Shown: in pieces, positions 31,501-43,978 of the stretch
Numbering within the stretch: the first letter of the stretch is position 1
Layout: the number at the start of each line of letters is the position of its first letter
Assembly (NCBI GenBank): GCA_963971305.1
Contig: OZ020308.1
Coordinates: forward strand, 35,803,275 to 35,867,274
Origin: Arcuatula senhousia
Lineage: Eukaryota > Mollusca > Bivalvia > Mytilida > Mytilidae
Direction of reading: 5' to 3'
DNA length: 64,000 nucleotides
Position numbers and translations under genes: made by a program
The notes under the pieces: model-generated
The model's database searches: none
Told to the model about the DNA's origin: nothing
What the model saw: only the letters and a program-made list of their open reading frames with translations

Positions 31501-34500
31501 CTCAAAATGTACTCTAACTTCCGTAACAGTAACAAAATAAATGATAAATACTTACCACAAGTTCAACATGAAAAAAACTTTTGACCAATTGAAAGTATTT
31601 CCTTACATTTTTAACTTACATTTTTTCTCGAACGATTGCTTTAATTACGTTTTAATTGACCATGTTCATTTACAAAATATCGCTTGTCTCCTTTAAGAGA
31701 CTAACTTCCATAACGCAAAACCATTCCATTTATCTTGAATTTAGCTGTTTGAGTCTGTTTGAGATTTCAGTTAAACATGAATTAAAAGGAAATGCCGTCT
31801 AGTTTGTTGAAGTATATATGAAAAAAATAAAATCAGAAATCATTTAATGACTGAATCTAACTTCCGTAACATTCTAACTTCCATAACAGCTTTTACCGGA
31901 ATTCCAAATTTTTCCGATAATCGGCTTCATTGAGTACAACTATTTTACACACATCACCGGTTATTATATTTTGAAAAAGGCATAGACTTTCACTGTTATT
32001 TAAAATGCAAGCAAGTAATATAGAAGAAAAATAAAGGTACTTATGTACCATGGTAATGTGAAGATGGTTAAATTGTTAGCATATCATTGTTATGAAATAA
32101 ATTACAGCTTTGTTTTATAAGAAAAATAATTAATTGAAACATTCCACGTTTCGTCTGCTAGTAAAACAGCGTTAACATGAAATTTATACCCCAGACAAAA
32201 ATGTTAATTTCACTGTTACGGAAATTAGAATGGACAGGTAAACATCAGATGTGAATGTTTCTATTCTGTGATGAGACAATTTCAGAATGATTTAATACTT
32301 TTAGATTTGTTTTGAGCGAAATGACGTGTTGATACAATAAAAAACTCAATGCTTATGACGTCAATAACCGTATTGCACACTCGCGCATGCACACACACAT
32401 ATATACAAAACGTTCATAAAAGATCTTTCAAAAGCCGACTCGTACGTATCACCCTGGAGTGGTCTTTGATATCGCACTGGCAACAGTGTCAACAAGTGGA
32501 CATCTGTTTTGGAAATCACGGACCTTCGACAAAGGGAAAGTGGTTTGTTTTGGGCCAGTCTTATTATGCAATTTTAAGATATTTGTTTATTCAGATCGAA
32601 TATAAAAATACCCAAAAGGAATGACTTTTCAAGATGTGGCTGCCAATGTCTTTTTAGTCCAAGATTAGCTTTGATTAGAAGGGAAAATGCAACTGACACC
32701 TGAAGCAGTCAAGAGAAAATTAAATAAAATTCAATGTGGTAGGTTGGAAAATCAAAGAAGAAGTAAATTTTGAAGACCACCAGAAAAGGGGAGAGTGAGG
32801 CAGGGGGCGGATAATTTACCCTCTGCGGAGCACAGCTTGGCGGCTCACAAAGTGATCTTTTACGTATATGAAGCGTGGAACTCTCCACACATTTTGGTTC
32901 ACTATGATCAGCGGTAAGGGTTTACGTATTTTAGACCTGACAACTCTTGCGGACGGGAGACACCCTATTCAGCCAGCTAGGATACCCACTTCGAAGGGTC
33001 GCTTTATGGGCTGAGCACAAACCCGATGTCAAAATCCCAAGACCCTTGGCGGACCTATTTCCCGCCCGCATGGGCACCACTCCAATGAAACAAAAAAAAG
33101 CACTGTGTAAATAGACTAAAAGGAATGTAATTTTTGTTCACTTACGTCTAAAACATCACTTGTGTTCACTGAAATGTACACTGTCAACTCCACCAGGCAA
33201 AGCATGTACGTAAGAAAACTTTTATTTGATACTTCTGAGTTTCTGGTCTTTCAATGAATTTGATTAAAATGCTGCTGTATGACGAAAGGTTATTTCTTGA
33301 ATATATATGCTATATATTATATAATAACATAACCGAATTATTATTAATCTTTCTACCCGTGCGGGTTCAAGGTGGCGAATAGGCCCGCAGCAGCGCTAAG
33401 CTTGTCGGTAACAACAAAGAATTTAAGATGATAAGAACGAATGTGTCTAAATATGTAAACTGTTATAAAATTTTACCTCCGTAAAAAAGTGGTAAAGAAT
33501 AAGAGATTATTATGAACAAATACATATACAATACCCGCTTACATTTGTAGAATTGCGTTATATTTTGTACATGAAAAGGGTACAAATTTATTAAAAGTTT
33601 CATATCTTTTAGATTTACTTGCTTTTTGTGACAACGTATTTAAATTGTTGAAAAGTACTGGAAATGGCCAATTAGAAATGGAGTGTTATTTCCGGACCTA
33701 GCTACAATGGCAATGTAAGAAGGAGGTTTGGCGCCATTAAACATGGTTTAACTCGCTATTTTTAATACTGTTTTGATGCTCAAATTTTAGTACAGATTGT
33801 TCAATAAATGCTTAAAAACAAATTTCTGTAACACAACATAACTTCCGTAACGACACGGTCCAATTACATAAATAACACCTATCCACAAACCATATATCTT
33901 TTGATAGAAAAATTGAATTCTATTTGCATCTCACATTATAAAGGTCATTGCGCAGTGTTTTATGAATGATATTCAGGCCTCGAATGAGCTATAAAACAAT
34001 ATGACATGCAGGCCTTTTTTTTCGAGGTTTAAAGGGTAAATTTAGGACTTGAATATTAATTTTTCCGAACCCTAAGACCGCAATGGAAGAAGGAGATTTG
34101 GCGTCAATGACCTAGTTAAATTCGCTATTTCCTTTTTCGGTTTTGATGCACAAGTTTCAATATAATTTATTCAAAAATTGCTTAAAACCAAACCTCCGTA
34201 ACACCACATAACTTCCGTAACGACACGGCCCAATTACATTAATATCACCTACCCACAAACCATAATCTTTGGATTGAAAAATTAAATTTTATTTGCATCT
34301 CACATAACCAAGGTTTATGTACAATGTATCATGAATGACATCCAGAACTCGTATGAGTCATAAAACAATATGGCATGCAAGCCTTTTTTCTTGGGTTTTT
34401 AAAGCTAGGTTTAGGACTTGAATTAAAATTTTTTCACTATTTTTATTGGACATTGGGCATAGCTGTTTAGGTGAAGTGTAGATCGCTCTTTGATAATTAC

Positions 34501-34930
34501 AACAGTTTTGCTTGTTCAAACACAAATAAAACTATTTAAGAGGATAAAATCTTGCCATCCTAACTTCCGTAACGACAAGTCAGCACCTGTTATATACAAA
34601 GTGAATTTATTTGAAAGTTGTCATTTTTTGTGAGTGAAACTTTTTATTTTGATTTAACAATGATTCAGCTTTAATAAAAATACACAATTAAGATCATAGA
34701 TCTCCGTGTATTTTTCTGTGCAGCCACGCGTCTGTTGGGTCGATTTGATTAGAATGACTGATACATCGACCGGCTTATTTTTTCAAGAAATGACGTCGCA
34801 TTTTTTACCTTAAAAACAAGCATTAATAAAAACGCTCAAAAGATCGGTAAAATAAAAATGACACCATGCCGGAAAAGGGACGCTAAACTTCCGTTTTTTC
34901 GAATATTTTTATACTTTGTCAAAAATATTA
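31500..34930. repeat. AACTTCCGTAAC-motif-rich repeat region
   Basis: The motif CTAACTTCCGTAAC or one-base variants occurs near 31514, 31701, 31856, 31875, 33838, 34190, 34207, 34557 and 34887, and inverted near 32213. Between 33703 and 34440 a unit of about 370 bp is duplicated in tandem (shared 'gaaggag-tttggcg', 'cgtaacgacacgg', 'tttgcatctcacat'). A GC-richer block at 32810-33100 is unassigned. No gene is supported. Confidence 0.6.
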
Positions 34931-36890
34931 CCTCTGAAAGATTCCCTATCAGTTGAGCACACTTTCGTTACTAAATCATAAGGCATTCTTAATTTATAGC
35001 TACTTAAATTCGACCTTTGTATTTTACTTTAGAAATTCTAGGATGTCACTCTCCGAAACTAACTTGTAAACAAAACCGAACTGTGTCTTACTACCTAAGC
35101 AAACTTAAGAATCTTATTGTCCCTAACTATATTTTTGGGGGAGATTCCTTTTTTGGGGGGTGGCTTATAGCTTTGAAACTATACAAAGGGTATTTGTTTA
35201 TATCATTGGCGTAATGAACCCAAATTTAAAGCAGAAAGACTTAACAAGTTCAATTAAGGACATTAGCTAGCACAAGACCGACAGCCTCTGCTTCTGTCAC
35301 ATAACTGCCACCTTCATTTGAAGATGCTCACGTCACAGTGAAGATCCTGTAAATTTTTTATCGGTCCAGTGAATCTTTAAAACAACATTTGTAACATTAT
35401 CTTAACAAAATATTAACAATTTATGGGTCCGGTCTTGTAAATCCAAAATCCTAAATTCCATGACTGTGAAAGGTTGGTTCGTCAGTGTGCGTTGTGTTTA
35501 AATTGAAATAATTTTTGGTCTTTGTACGGATTTTTGTCAAGATTATCTCCCTTTCAGCATCTTGGATAGCAACCAACATTTCTCTCCTCATCAGCCTATT
35601 TTTTGCAAATTTTAGAAAAATGACGACTTAAGAAAACCAAAGTACGTTTCAGCTAATGAGATTATACCTTTTTTCAACCCAAACAACTAAATTTTCCACG
35701 TTCAACCCCATTAAATTCCAACCGGAAATGGATTTTGAGGTCAAATATTTTCTATAGATACGGTACACTCTAAATCTCAAATTTGCATATGAAAGACAAC
35801 ATACCAATGTGTGTATTGGGATAACTTTTTTACTGTTAGTCTTTTTAAGTTTATTTTGTTTAAAAAAAAACAAATTCATGATGTCTTCTGGAGGGTGAAC
35901 ACCTTTTGAAGAAAGTGTTTTTCTTCATTGTTTTGTTTTATATTTGGTAAGTTTTATTTGAAAAATATACAAACCAGAGTCATGTTATTTGTGTATTCCA
36001 GTTCATGACATGTTCATTATTGATATAAATGCCTGTGCAGTATACAGTTTGACCATACTCTAAAACAAGAGAAAATCCATGAACTAGCTGTGCTCGGTAA
36101 CCGTTTTTCGTAATTATTTTTTAATCATTCCAATTAATGCTATAAAAATGACTCACAGAAAGTACAATCTTAACATATGCAAGACCTTTACCATGATAGC
36201 ACCTTGCTATTTATTTCTTTTACACCTTTAATATGGTACCACTAGGAAATATAAACTTTTACAGATTTTGTACTGGTTTTAACCACAAAGATAACGGTGT
36301 CTGCGCATAAGTATATTTTAATGGATCATAGAGCAGATGATGTAAACATTTTTAGAAAACTATCTGTTTGCTTGTAAAAATATTGTGTAACAAGTAAAAT
36401 GAGCTCAAAGATTTTTAAGGTTACTTGTATCTTTAATGAGGTAAATTTTTTAACAGAAAAATACTCGACTCTAACAAGTAATTTTGTATCTACATGTTTT
36501 TTTACTTTAAGAAGTAAAATTCTGTTTACTTGTTTAAGTGGGGTCTCTGCCTGACTAGCAGAAAATAATTTTCTGAACAGTTTTCTCTGCAACTAATTAT
36601 TACCATGATTACACCCTCTTAATTTTTGGTAAGCAGCATAAGAATTGGGTCCAAAATTGTGGGATTTAACTTCAGGTCTGTATACTGGTGTTTCAAAATC
36701 TGGCCATTTTTGACTTTTACAAATTTTCTACCATTATTTGAATGTGTACATTTTACCCTTATATAATTTTGATCAGAATATGCATTTTCTTCTAAACAAT
36801 GTCAACTGTGTCAATGAGCTTTAATGATGGAAAGGTTAATAGTTTAATTAAACGCTGTTTGTGGCATTTGATAAAGAATTTGTTTAATGA
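34931..36890. other. Intergenic, no gene seen
   Basis: AT-rich sequence with short chance ORFs. At 36640-36740 a segment ('ctggccatttttgacttttacaaattt') resembles 46840-46880 and 54725-54755, a low-copy dispersed repeat. Confidence 0.4.
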
Positions 36891-36896
36891 ACATCC

Positions 36897-37068
36897 AATC
36901 TATCACCAGAGGGAGCGTCTATCAACACTGACCTCTATACTATCGCGCTAAGGATCATGGGAAATATTTTAATGATATTCAATCCCCGAATTCGGGGGAA
37001 TTACCCACAATCCTTAGCAAGATAGTATAGAAGCCAGTGTTGATAGACACTCCTTCTGGTGATAGATC
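36897..37068. mobile_element. Foldback MITE with ~70-bp arms
   Basis: The left arm (CTATCACCAGAGGGAGCGTC...GCTAAGGATCATGGG) is the near-perfect inverted complement of the right arm (CCCACAATCCTTAGC...GACACTCCTTCTGGTGATAG). The short centre contains CCCCGAATTCGGGG. No ORF is present. A transcript would form a long hairpin. Confidence 0.8.
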
Positions 37069-37359
37069 TATAGGATGAACATCAAAGCAGCAATATTTTG
37101 CAGCAGGCTCAAATTTGGGCAAAATTAGCACATTTCCCGACATGCTTCTTTTCTAAAGCTCTCATCTTTCATGGCTTTCTTTTCAAAGTGTAAAATTATA
37201 TAATATCTTCATTTTCTTTTGACAAATCAGTCCTCCTGCTGCTGTACAAAAAAAAATGTATAAGGAGTCCCTTACAAAGCAAAGTAATGCTCCATAAAAT
37301 AAAGAAGAAGCTTAAGTGCTCATATAAAAACAAAGAGAGCGTACAACATAGAAGAAAAT

Positions 37360-38083
37360 GAAATGTGGAATAAGTGTACACGACACAACCTACACTATAA
37401 ACATTAATTTAAAACATGTAATTAATCAATACAAGCCGTAAACTTTATCCGATTTATGTGAAAAATGACCTACTTCAGCACAATGTAAGGCAAGGTTTTG
37501 CAAGACTACTTCAGTAGCAATTTGAAAGGAGAATGATCCTGAGGTTTGGACTCAACTTAGCTGATACGTACCCCATCTTTTATCCTGAACTTTGGATGTA
37601 ACAGGGTCTGATTAAAATCAGCCCTCTCATTTGCTCCTGTTTCTCGATATATGAAGGCCTGGGAAACTTGAAAGTCGCAACCGAAATTTTGGGATCCGGA
37701 ATTTTGTGATTTTCATTTAATGTAATAAATTTGAGAAATCGAAGAATGTCACTCCGACCATGTATATTTGTTGAATAATTGTAAATAAAGCAAAAACAGT
37801 TTATTTTGTTCAATAGATAACATTAAATTACATTTTTCCCTAAATCCAGACTTGTCCTGGTTAATAGAATTGCCTTGACAAATAAAAACGATTTCTGGCT
37901 AATACAGGCTTATAATTATTATTTCACATGGAGTGACATTCTCTGATTCTTGCAAAAAGTGTTCTTTCTCTTAGTATCAATAAACTTCCGGGTTACAATA
38001 TTTGGTTGCGACTTGCGAGTTTCCCAGGCATGTATGCTGATAAATATTGTACATGGGATGATAAACAGGAGCAAGTGATGGGG
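37360..38083. mobile_element. P2 3'-end scrap plus imperfect foldback
   Basis: 37360-37400 (minus) carries the P2 terminus 'gaaatgtggaataagtgtacacgacacaac'. At 37611-37768 and 37922-38080 two ~160-bp segments are inverted relative to each other (shared 'ttgctcctgttt', 'cctgggaaact', 'gtcgcaacc', 'gaatgtcactcc'). The ORFs at 37580 and 37919 are the two arms in translation. Confidence 0.6.
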
Positions 38084-38983
38084 GGCATAATGTGTTATAA
38101 AAAGTGTTTTGCCTGACAATTTCTGCTACAAATATTTGCTATCATCAGGCATGCAAGGATCCAATGAGAGGTGTACTGGTGTATGCCTCCCCCCTGAAGC
38201 TGACAAAAATTATGGTTTTTGCACTACCGGTAAATCCACAGGAAAATACACCATAACAACATTAAACAATTTTAGGATGCAAAAAAAAAAAGAAAAAGGA
38301 TCTGCCAACTAACCAAATGTATCTGTCCAAGATTGTGCCCTCTTTTTATTCAGTCAATGGGTCCTTATGTAGTAAAATGTCTGTATCTTCTAATGTTATA
38401 TATAAATTTATAATATGTAAATATATAATGAGGGTTCAAGAATCATGAACAATTGAAATAAAAGCTATGTCACCCATTGAAAATCATTGATAATTGATTT
38501 TTATTGTAAAAAAACAATTATGAATGGAGTTAAGCCAAAAATATCAAGAATAAATTGATTGTCAAATTTATGAATTGTATGTTAATGTTAATTTAATCGG
38601 GAATCATCAACTTAACAGATTGTCTATTATTTTTAGAACATAAACTTTAAATTGGCCTTTTTTCATATGTCTAATTGTTAAACTTGTATTTTAAAAGAAC
38701 AAATAGGCTATTGAGTGCATGGGGTTAAAAATGGCCTTGAACATGTCATGTATACATTTTGTACCTTGTTCAGAATAAAACTGAATTGAAGGTCACTAAA
38801 ATTATGTTTTTACCAGTAAGTGTGCAGCATTAATAGCGTTTAAATATTATGATAAATAGTATTCTGTTTGTGTCTTTCTTTTTTGGATTAAACCACTTAA
38901 AAAGAGAAAAGAATCTTAAACATATATTTCTTATACATAATTTTTTTCAAATATCTTAGACTTTTTTTTTGTTCCTTTATAAA
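38084..38983. other. Intergenic, no gene seen
   Basis: AT-rich; no exon, RNA gene or terminal repeat can be supported. Confidence 0.4.
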
Positions 38984-40872
38984 GTTTTATACGACCGCAA
39001 AAAATTTGCGGACGTATTATGGTATGATGTTGTCGTCGTTGTCGTCGTCGGTGTCTGTTAACTTTTTAGTGTTTCCACAATAACTTTAGTTCCAGTTATC
39101 CGATTGCTATGAAACTTTACAATGATGTTCCTTACCATAAAAGGATGAATGGGATTGATTTTGGGGGTCCCCCCATTTTTCGTTTAGAAATTAGGGGCCA
39201 AAAAAGGGCCAAAAATACTACTTTTTTGTTTGTTTCCACAATAACTTTAGTTCTAGTTATCCAATTGCTATGAAAATTAACAGTGATGTTCCTTACCATA
39301 CAAGGATGAATGGGATTGATTTTGGGGGTCCCCCCTTTTTTTGTTTCGAAATTAGGGGCCCAAAAGGGGCAAATAATTCAAATATTTTACTTGTTTCCAC
39401 CATAACTTTGGTCCTAGTTGGCCTATTGCTGTGAAATTTGTCAAGAATGTTTCTAACAATAAAAGAATGAACCTGATGAATTTTTGCGCCCCCTTTTTCT
39501 CCGTTGTGTAATTAGGGGCCAAAAGGGGCCAAAATAAAAACTTTTTTATTTGTGGTCCAATTTTGAAATTTTTTTTTGCATGTTTGTTCTTGTCAAATAG
39601 CGGATACAAAATTTAGAATTAATTTTTGCGACCCCCCCTTTTTTCCCCTATTACATAATTAGGGGCCAAATGGGGCCAAAATCGAAACTTTTATTTGAGG
39701 TCCGATTTTGAAATTTTTTTTGCTAGTTTATTTTTGTCAAGTAGCGAATCCAAATTTGAGAATTTATTTTTGCGACCCGCACCCCTTTTTCACCTGTTAC
39801 CTAATAAGGGGCTAAAAGGGGCCGAAAGCGAAACTTTTTTAATTCTTGTCCGATTTTGATAATTTTTTTTGCAAGTTTAATCTTGTCAAGTAGCAGATAT
39901 ATTTTTGTGTCCCCTTTTTTTACTGTTACGTTATTAGGGACCAAAAGGGGCCAAAATTGTAACTTTTTTATTTCTGGTCCGATTTTGAAAATTTTTTTTG
40001 CATGTTTGTTCTTGTCAAATAGTGGATACAAAATTAAGAATTAATTTTTGTGACCCCCCTTTTTCCCCTATTACATAATTAGGGGCCAAATGGGGCCAAA
40101 ATTGAAACTTTTTTATTTGTGGTCCGATTTTGAAATTTTTTTTGCTCGTTTATTTTTGTCAAGTAGCGAATCCAAATTTGAGAATTTATTTTTGCGACCC
40201 CCATCCCCTTTTCACCTGTTACGTAATAAGGGGCTAAAAGGGGCCGAAAGCGAAACTTTTTTAATTCTTGTCCAATTTTGATAATTTTTTTTGCAAGTTA
40301 ATTCTTGTCAAGTAGCAGATATATTTTTGTGTCCCCTTTTTTTACTGTTACGTTATTAGGGACCAAAAGGGGCCAAAATTGTAACTTTTTTATTTCTGGT
40401 CCGATTTTGAAAATTTTTTTTGCATGTTTGTTCTTGTCAAATAGCGAATACAAAATTAAGAATTAATTTTTATGACCCCCCCTTTTTCCCCCTATTACCT
40501 AATTAGGGGCCAAATAGGGCTTTTTTATTTGTGGTCCGATTTTGAAAATTTTTTTTGCAAATTTATTCTTGTCAGGTACCAATTCTAAATTTAAGAATAA
40601 ATTTTTGGGGCTGTAATCATAATATTAAGAAAATTCTGGTTCGATTTTTAATTTTTTCCCCAAACATTATTCTTTTAAAGAGTAGAATACAACATTTAAA
40701 ATTTATATTTTTACCCCCTGGGTCAAAAGTCCATCAGAGAAGCATGTGTCAAAAACCTTTGTCAGTCCACCATGGGCTGCATGTGTCCAGAACAATAGAC
40801 TATCCATATTAGGCCTAAAACGTACAGAGTTCAACATGTTGCGGTCGTATTATGCTGCGCTCGGCGAAGCTT
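38984..40872. mobile_element. Family D tandem-core element with higher-order repeat
   Basis: The left end is a hairpin, GACCGCAAAAAATTTGCGG (38993-39012), then a GTCGTCGTTGTCGTCGTCGG block and GTTAACTTTTT. A module 'ataactttag-ttc-agttatcc-attgctatgaaa' follows. The core has about ten monomers of 130-148 bp carrying 'ttaggggccaaa-ggggccaaaa' and 'ggtccgattttgaaa'. Monomers in 39540-39960 and 39961-40385 match as triplets of about 422 bp. The far end is 'gttgcggtcgtattatgctgcgctcggcgaagc'. Confidence 0.75.
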
Positions 40873-41863
40873 TTTATTAAAGTTTTTATCATTATGGACC
40901 AAATAAGTTGGTTCATCTGTAGATGTGCTGTATCAGCCACTTAGGTAGGAGTGGGTCTTATCCTGCACTCCCATTAAAATAAATACTAAATCCCACTTTT
41001 CCCGGTAAAATCACTGACCAAAGAAAAACATAAAAATCCTTAATTCCTGCATTTTTATGGATTTATTCTGAATTCTTGGTGGAAATATAGGCCTTTCCCA
41101 CTGTCCTAGTAAAGGTTCTACTGACCCTCTTTGTTACAACTAGAAAATTTGTTAGCTGGAGGTCACAAACATACCACAGGCCACCAAGAAATATATACAA
41201 TGCCACTAGACATTAGTTACCTCAGGCCCCTATATATGCCATACATCAATTCAATCCCATCATTTTTCTCTCCCAAAATTTCATTACATTTATTCTAAGA
41301 TAGATCATCACATCCACATTTTGTGAATATTGTGTCACTAGAATTGTGTAAAAGTTTCTTTAGAATTCAAGAGGGGAAAATTTGAAATTTAGCCATATTG
41401 TCATATTATTTTTGTATATTATCTATGGTATGTAATGTTATAAATAATAGGTGTAAAAACTTATTCAAGAAATATATTGAATCTTTCGTTTATTATGATA
41501 CAGTTTTTCAACTGTTCCTTAATCCTAACCCATAGATTATTATATCTTGTTTGTTTTAGTATACCTCTTGAAAAGTTGGAATTATTCATACTGATAATGG
41601 TAATTTTAAATGGGAAAACTTTTGTTTTTGTGTTGAGAATTATGGGCAAGTGGTTTGTTTTAACATGTAAATGGTCTTTTATAATTATTCTTTGAGCCTA
41701 ACAACAAATATTTTGAGGTTTTATTTAAAATAAATATTTTTCAAAATTGATATGTATAAATATTTGATAAATTTATCTGTTTGGTCATTGTTGTGATATG
41801 TTTGGCTTCTGATTTTGTTTTATTAAAATCTAATATACTGGTTTTCCAAGTTTTATACTCCTA
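40873..41863. other. Intergenic, no gene seen
   Basis: No exon or element boundary can be supported; the short ORFs at 41461-41695 on both strands look random. Confidence 0.4.
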
Positions 41864-41905
41864 GCGTGTCTGATGAAGGTTAATCCAGAAAAGCGCTTCA
41901 CACGC
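41864..41905 (+). ncRNA. Solo hammerhead-ribozyme-like motif
   Basis: Helix I pairs GCGTGT (41864-41869) with ACACGC (41900-41905), six perfect pairs. Core CTGATGA is at 41870-41876 and GAAA at 41888-41891. Helix III is AA/UU (41891-41892 with 41897-41898) with a GCGC loop, and predicted cleavage is after C41899. Helix II is weak (GG/CC around UUAAU, with an A-A mismatch at its base). The layout is that of a minimal type I hammerhead. No retroelement ORF is adjacent. Confidence 0.55.
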
Positions 41906-42884
41906 AGTAAAATTTGGCTGTTGTACATTTATCAAACTCATTACAATATGTGGATCGTGTCTTTCTGGCACATATTCCATATTCTTCCGTTTTAGATATC
42001 ATTATATACGACAATTTTGTACCTTCAGTTGACATTGTAAATGTGAAAGTAGTTTATGTGCCATCAATTACTGTGGATAATTTTTTTTATTGTGTGGTTT
42101 TCAAATGTTATGCTACAAGGAATTAATGAAACAACACTTTGTTGGATTTTTTTTGGGTGGCTGACTGTCTTCCACTAAATGAAGTACAAAAACTTAAGCC
42201 CCCTTTGATAGAACTGAAGTAAATATAAGTGAATCCAAGAAAAAAAGCCAGGTGTATGGTTTTAATGATTATTAAAAGTTAGTGCAAATTCTTTTTTTGT
42301 CTAGGAACATTTGGATATTTCAAATATATAAGCTCCAAAACTGATAATTCTTGAAACTAAACAATGGAGATTTTAAACTTACTAATATTTAAACAGATTA
42401 CATTTGGTTTGACAGTTTAATTTAAAAGGAATTGTGTTTTTATTAACTGCATTGTTCACAGAGTTTAGATAAAGTATTCTATTGTTTACCTAATAGAGTA
42501 ATATCCCCTTGATTTTTTCCTGTACTTTTTCAGCATGTCAAATAAATTAAACGTAACTATTTGTTTTGTTCAAGTTTAAAATATAGGATCTCGTTTGTTT
42601 GAAATCCTTTCACTTTGGCAGGAAATTTCAAGTGTTCGATCTTAAGTTTGTTCCTAAATGTAGAATGCTCAAAAGTGTACATGAACTTCATATGAAAACA
42701 CAGTTTAACATCCATTACATGTTGTAAAAAAAAGTAAGTCCAAAAGAGCTTTGAATCATAATGTTATATGTGTTGCATGTTAACAGCTTAAAGAAATTCT
42801 GCTTTGAAGTCCTTAGAGTACAAATGTTACAATTTTAACCTATTTTATTGGTTTCAGCATCTGCCTCAGATTTTGGTCCAAAGC

Positions 42885-43395
42885 TTTTCCACGAATATTA
42901 TATACTAATGGAAATAAGAAACTGTGCATCTCTTTGAAAAGTCACAAATTGAAAATTGTATTTAGTATTTTATACATTTTATCACAAAGGTATTGCAAAA
43001 TCATTTTTCTCAAGATGTTTTGTTTGCAGTTTGAAATCAGGTAGTGTCAATTTGAAATTCACAAAATCACACTTTGGAAAAAATGCACATTTTTTAAATT
43101 AAGTTTTTTTCAGCTGATTTTCACCAAAAAAGTTTCTCCTTTTAGTGGTTGAGTGAAAATCTTGATTTCTCATTTTTGGGTTAAAAAGGTTTTTTTTTGA
43201 ATCTCAGAAATTGGAATTAAAATTTTTTCGGATTTTTACCCAAAAATGATCTGCATGGTTCACTTGACATTCAGTGAAAATTTCAATTCGATAACTGTAT
43301 TTTTTACGATTTTCTGATTAGGAGAAATATGCGTACAATTGATTTCCAATAGAGATGCACAGTTTCTTTTTTCCATGAGTATATCTAATATGATT
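42885..43395. mobile_element. MITE-like element with ~38-bp inverted ends
   Basis: 'AAGAAACTGTGCATCTCT' near 42917-42934 is inverted as 'AGAGATGCACAGTTTCTT' near 43354-43371. The pairing extends outward through CTAATGGAAA against TTTCCATGAG and TATATAC against GTATATC. AATAT flanks both sides as a possible duplication. The interior is AT-rich and non-coding. Confidence 0.6.
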
Positions 43396-43978
43396 TAATC
43401 TAAACTTAAAATCTGGGTTTCTGCAGGGCCAAAAAAAATGTGAATTAAATTTAAGGCTTTAAAGGGGCAAAATTAATTTCTGACATCCATTTTGATGAAA
43501 TGGCTTTCTTTGAAAATTCATTAAAAATATGTCCTTCAATCAACCTTGAAATGTTTTTAAAGCGGTTTTCCAATCTGAAAGGAGTACCAGAGCAAAACCC
43601 CCTTTAATTAAACATAAAAAGAAGGCTCTTATATATCCAACTTAAGATCTATCAGTTATGATCTCACAGTTTTACACTTTTGAAACTAGATTCTGGTTAA
43701 CCACAGTTAAGATACTGCTTAATGTCCATAAAGCAAGTACAGCCGTACTAAAATGACCAATAATTAATGAAAACAACACACCTTAGTGTTTTATTGATTA
43801 ATGATTGACAGTTAATCCTGGTCATTAAAGTGCTTATCAAGATCACTTCAACTCTTTGTTTGCACATCCTTGATATACAAACCAATTCCAACCAATTGTA
43901 GCTATACATATTTAATATGATACAGGTAAGGAGGAATTCCAATGGAGTAAGCTTAGATAACAGTTGAAAGTGAAAATT
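43396..43978. other. Intergenic, no gene seen
   Basis: AT-rich sequence; the 89-aa ORF at 43748-44017 (minus) has no recognisable motif. Confidence 0.4.

Noticed and set aside
32810..33105. GC-richer block considered as an rRNA or snRNA gene
   Set aside because: No 5S box A/IE/C layout, no snRNA Sm site and no stable cloverleaf seen; left unassigned.
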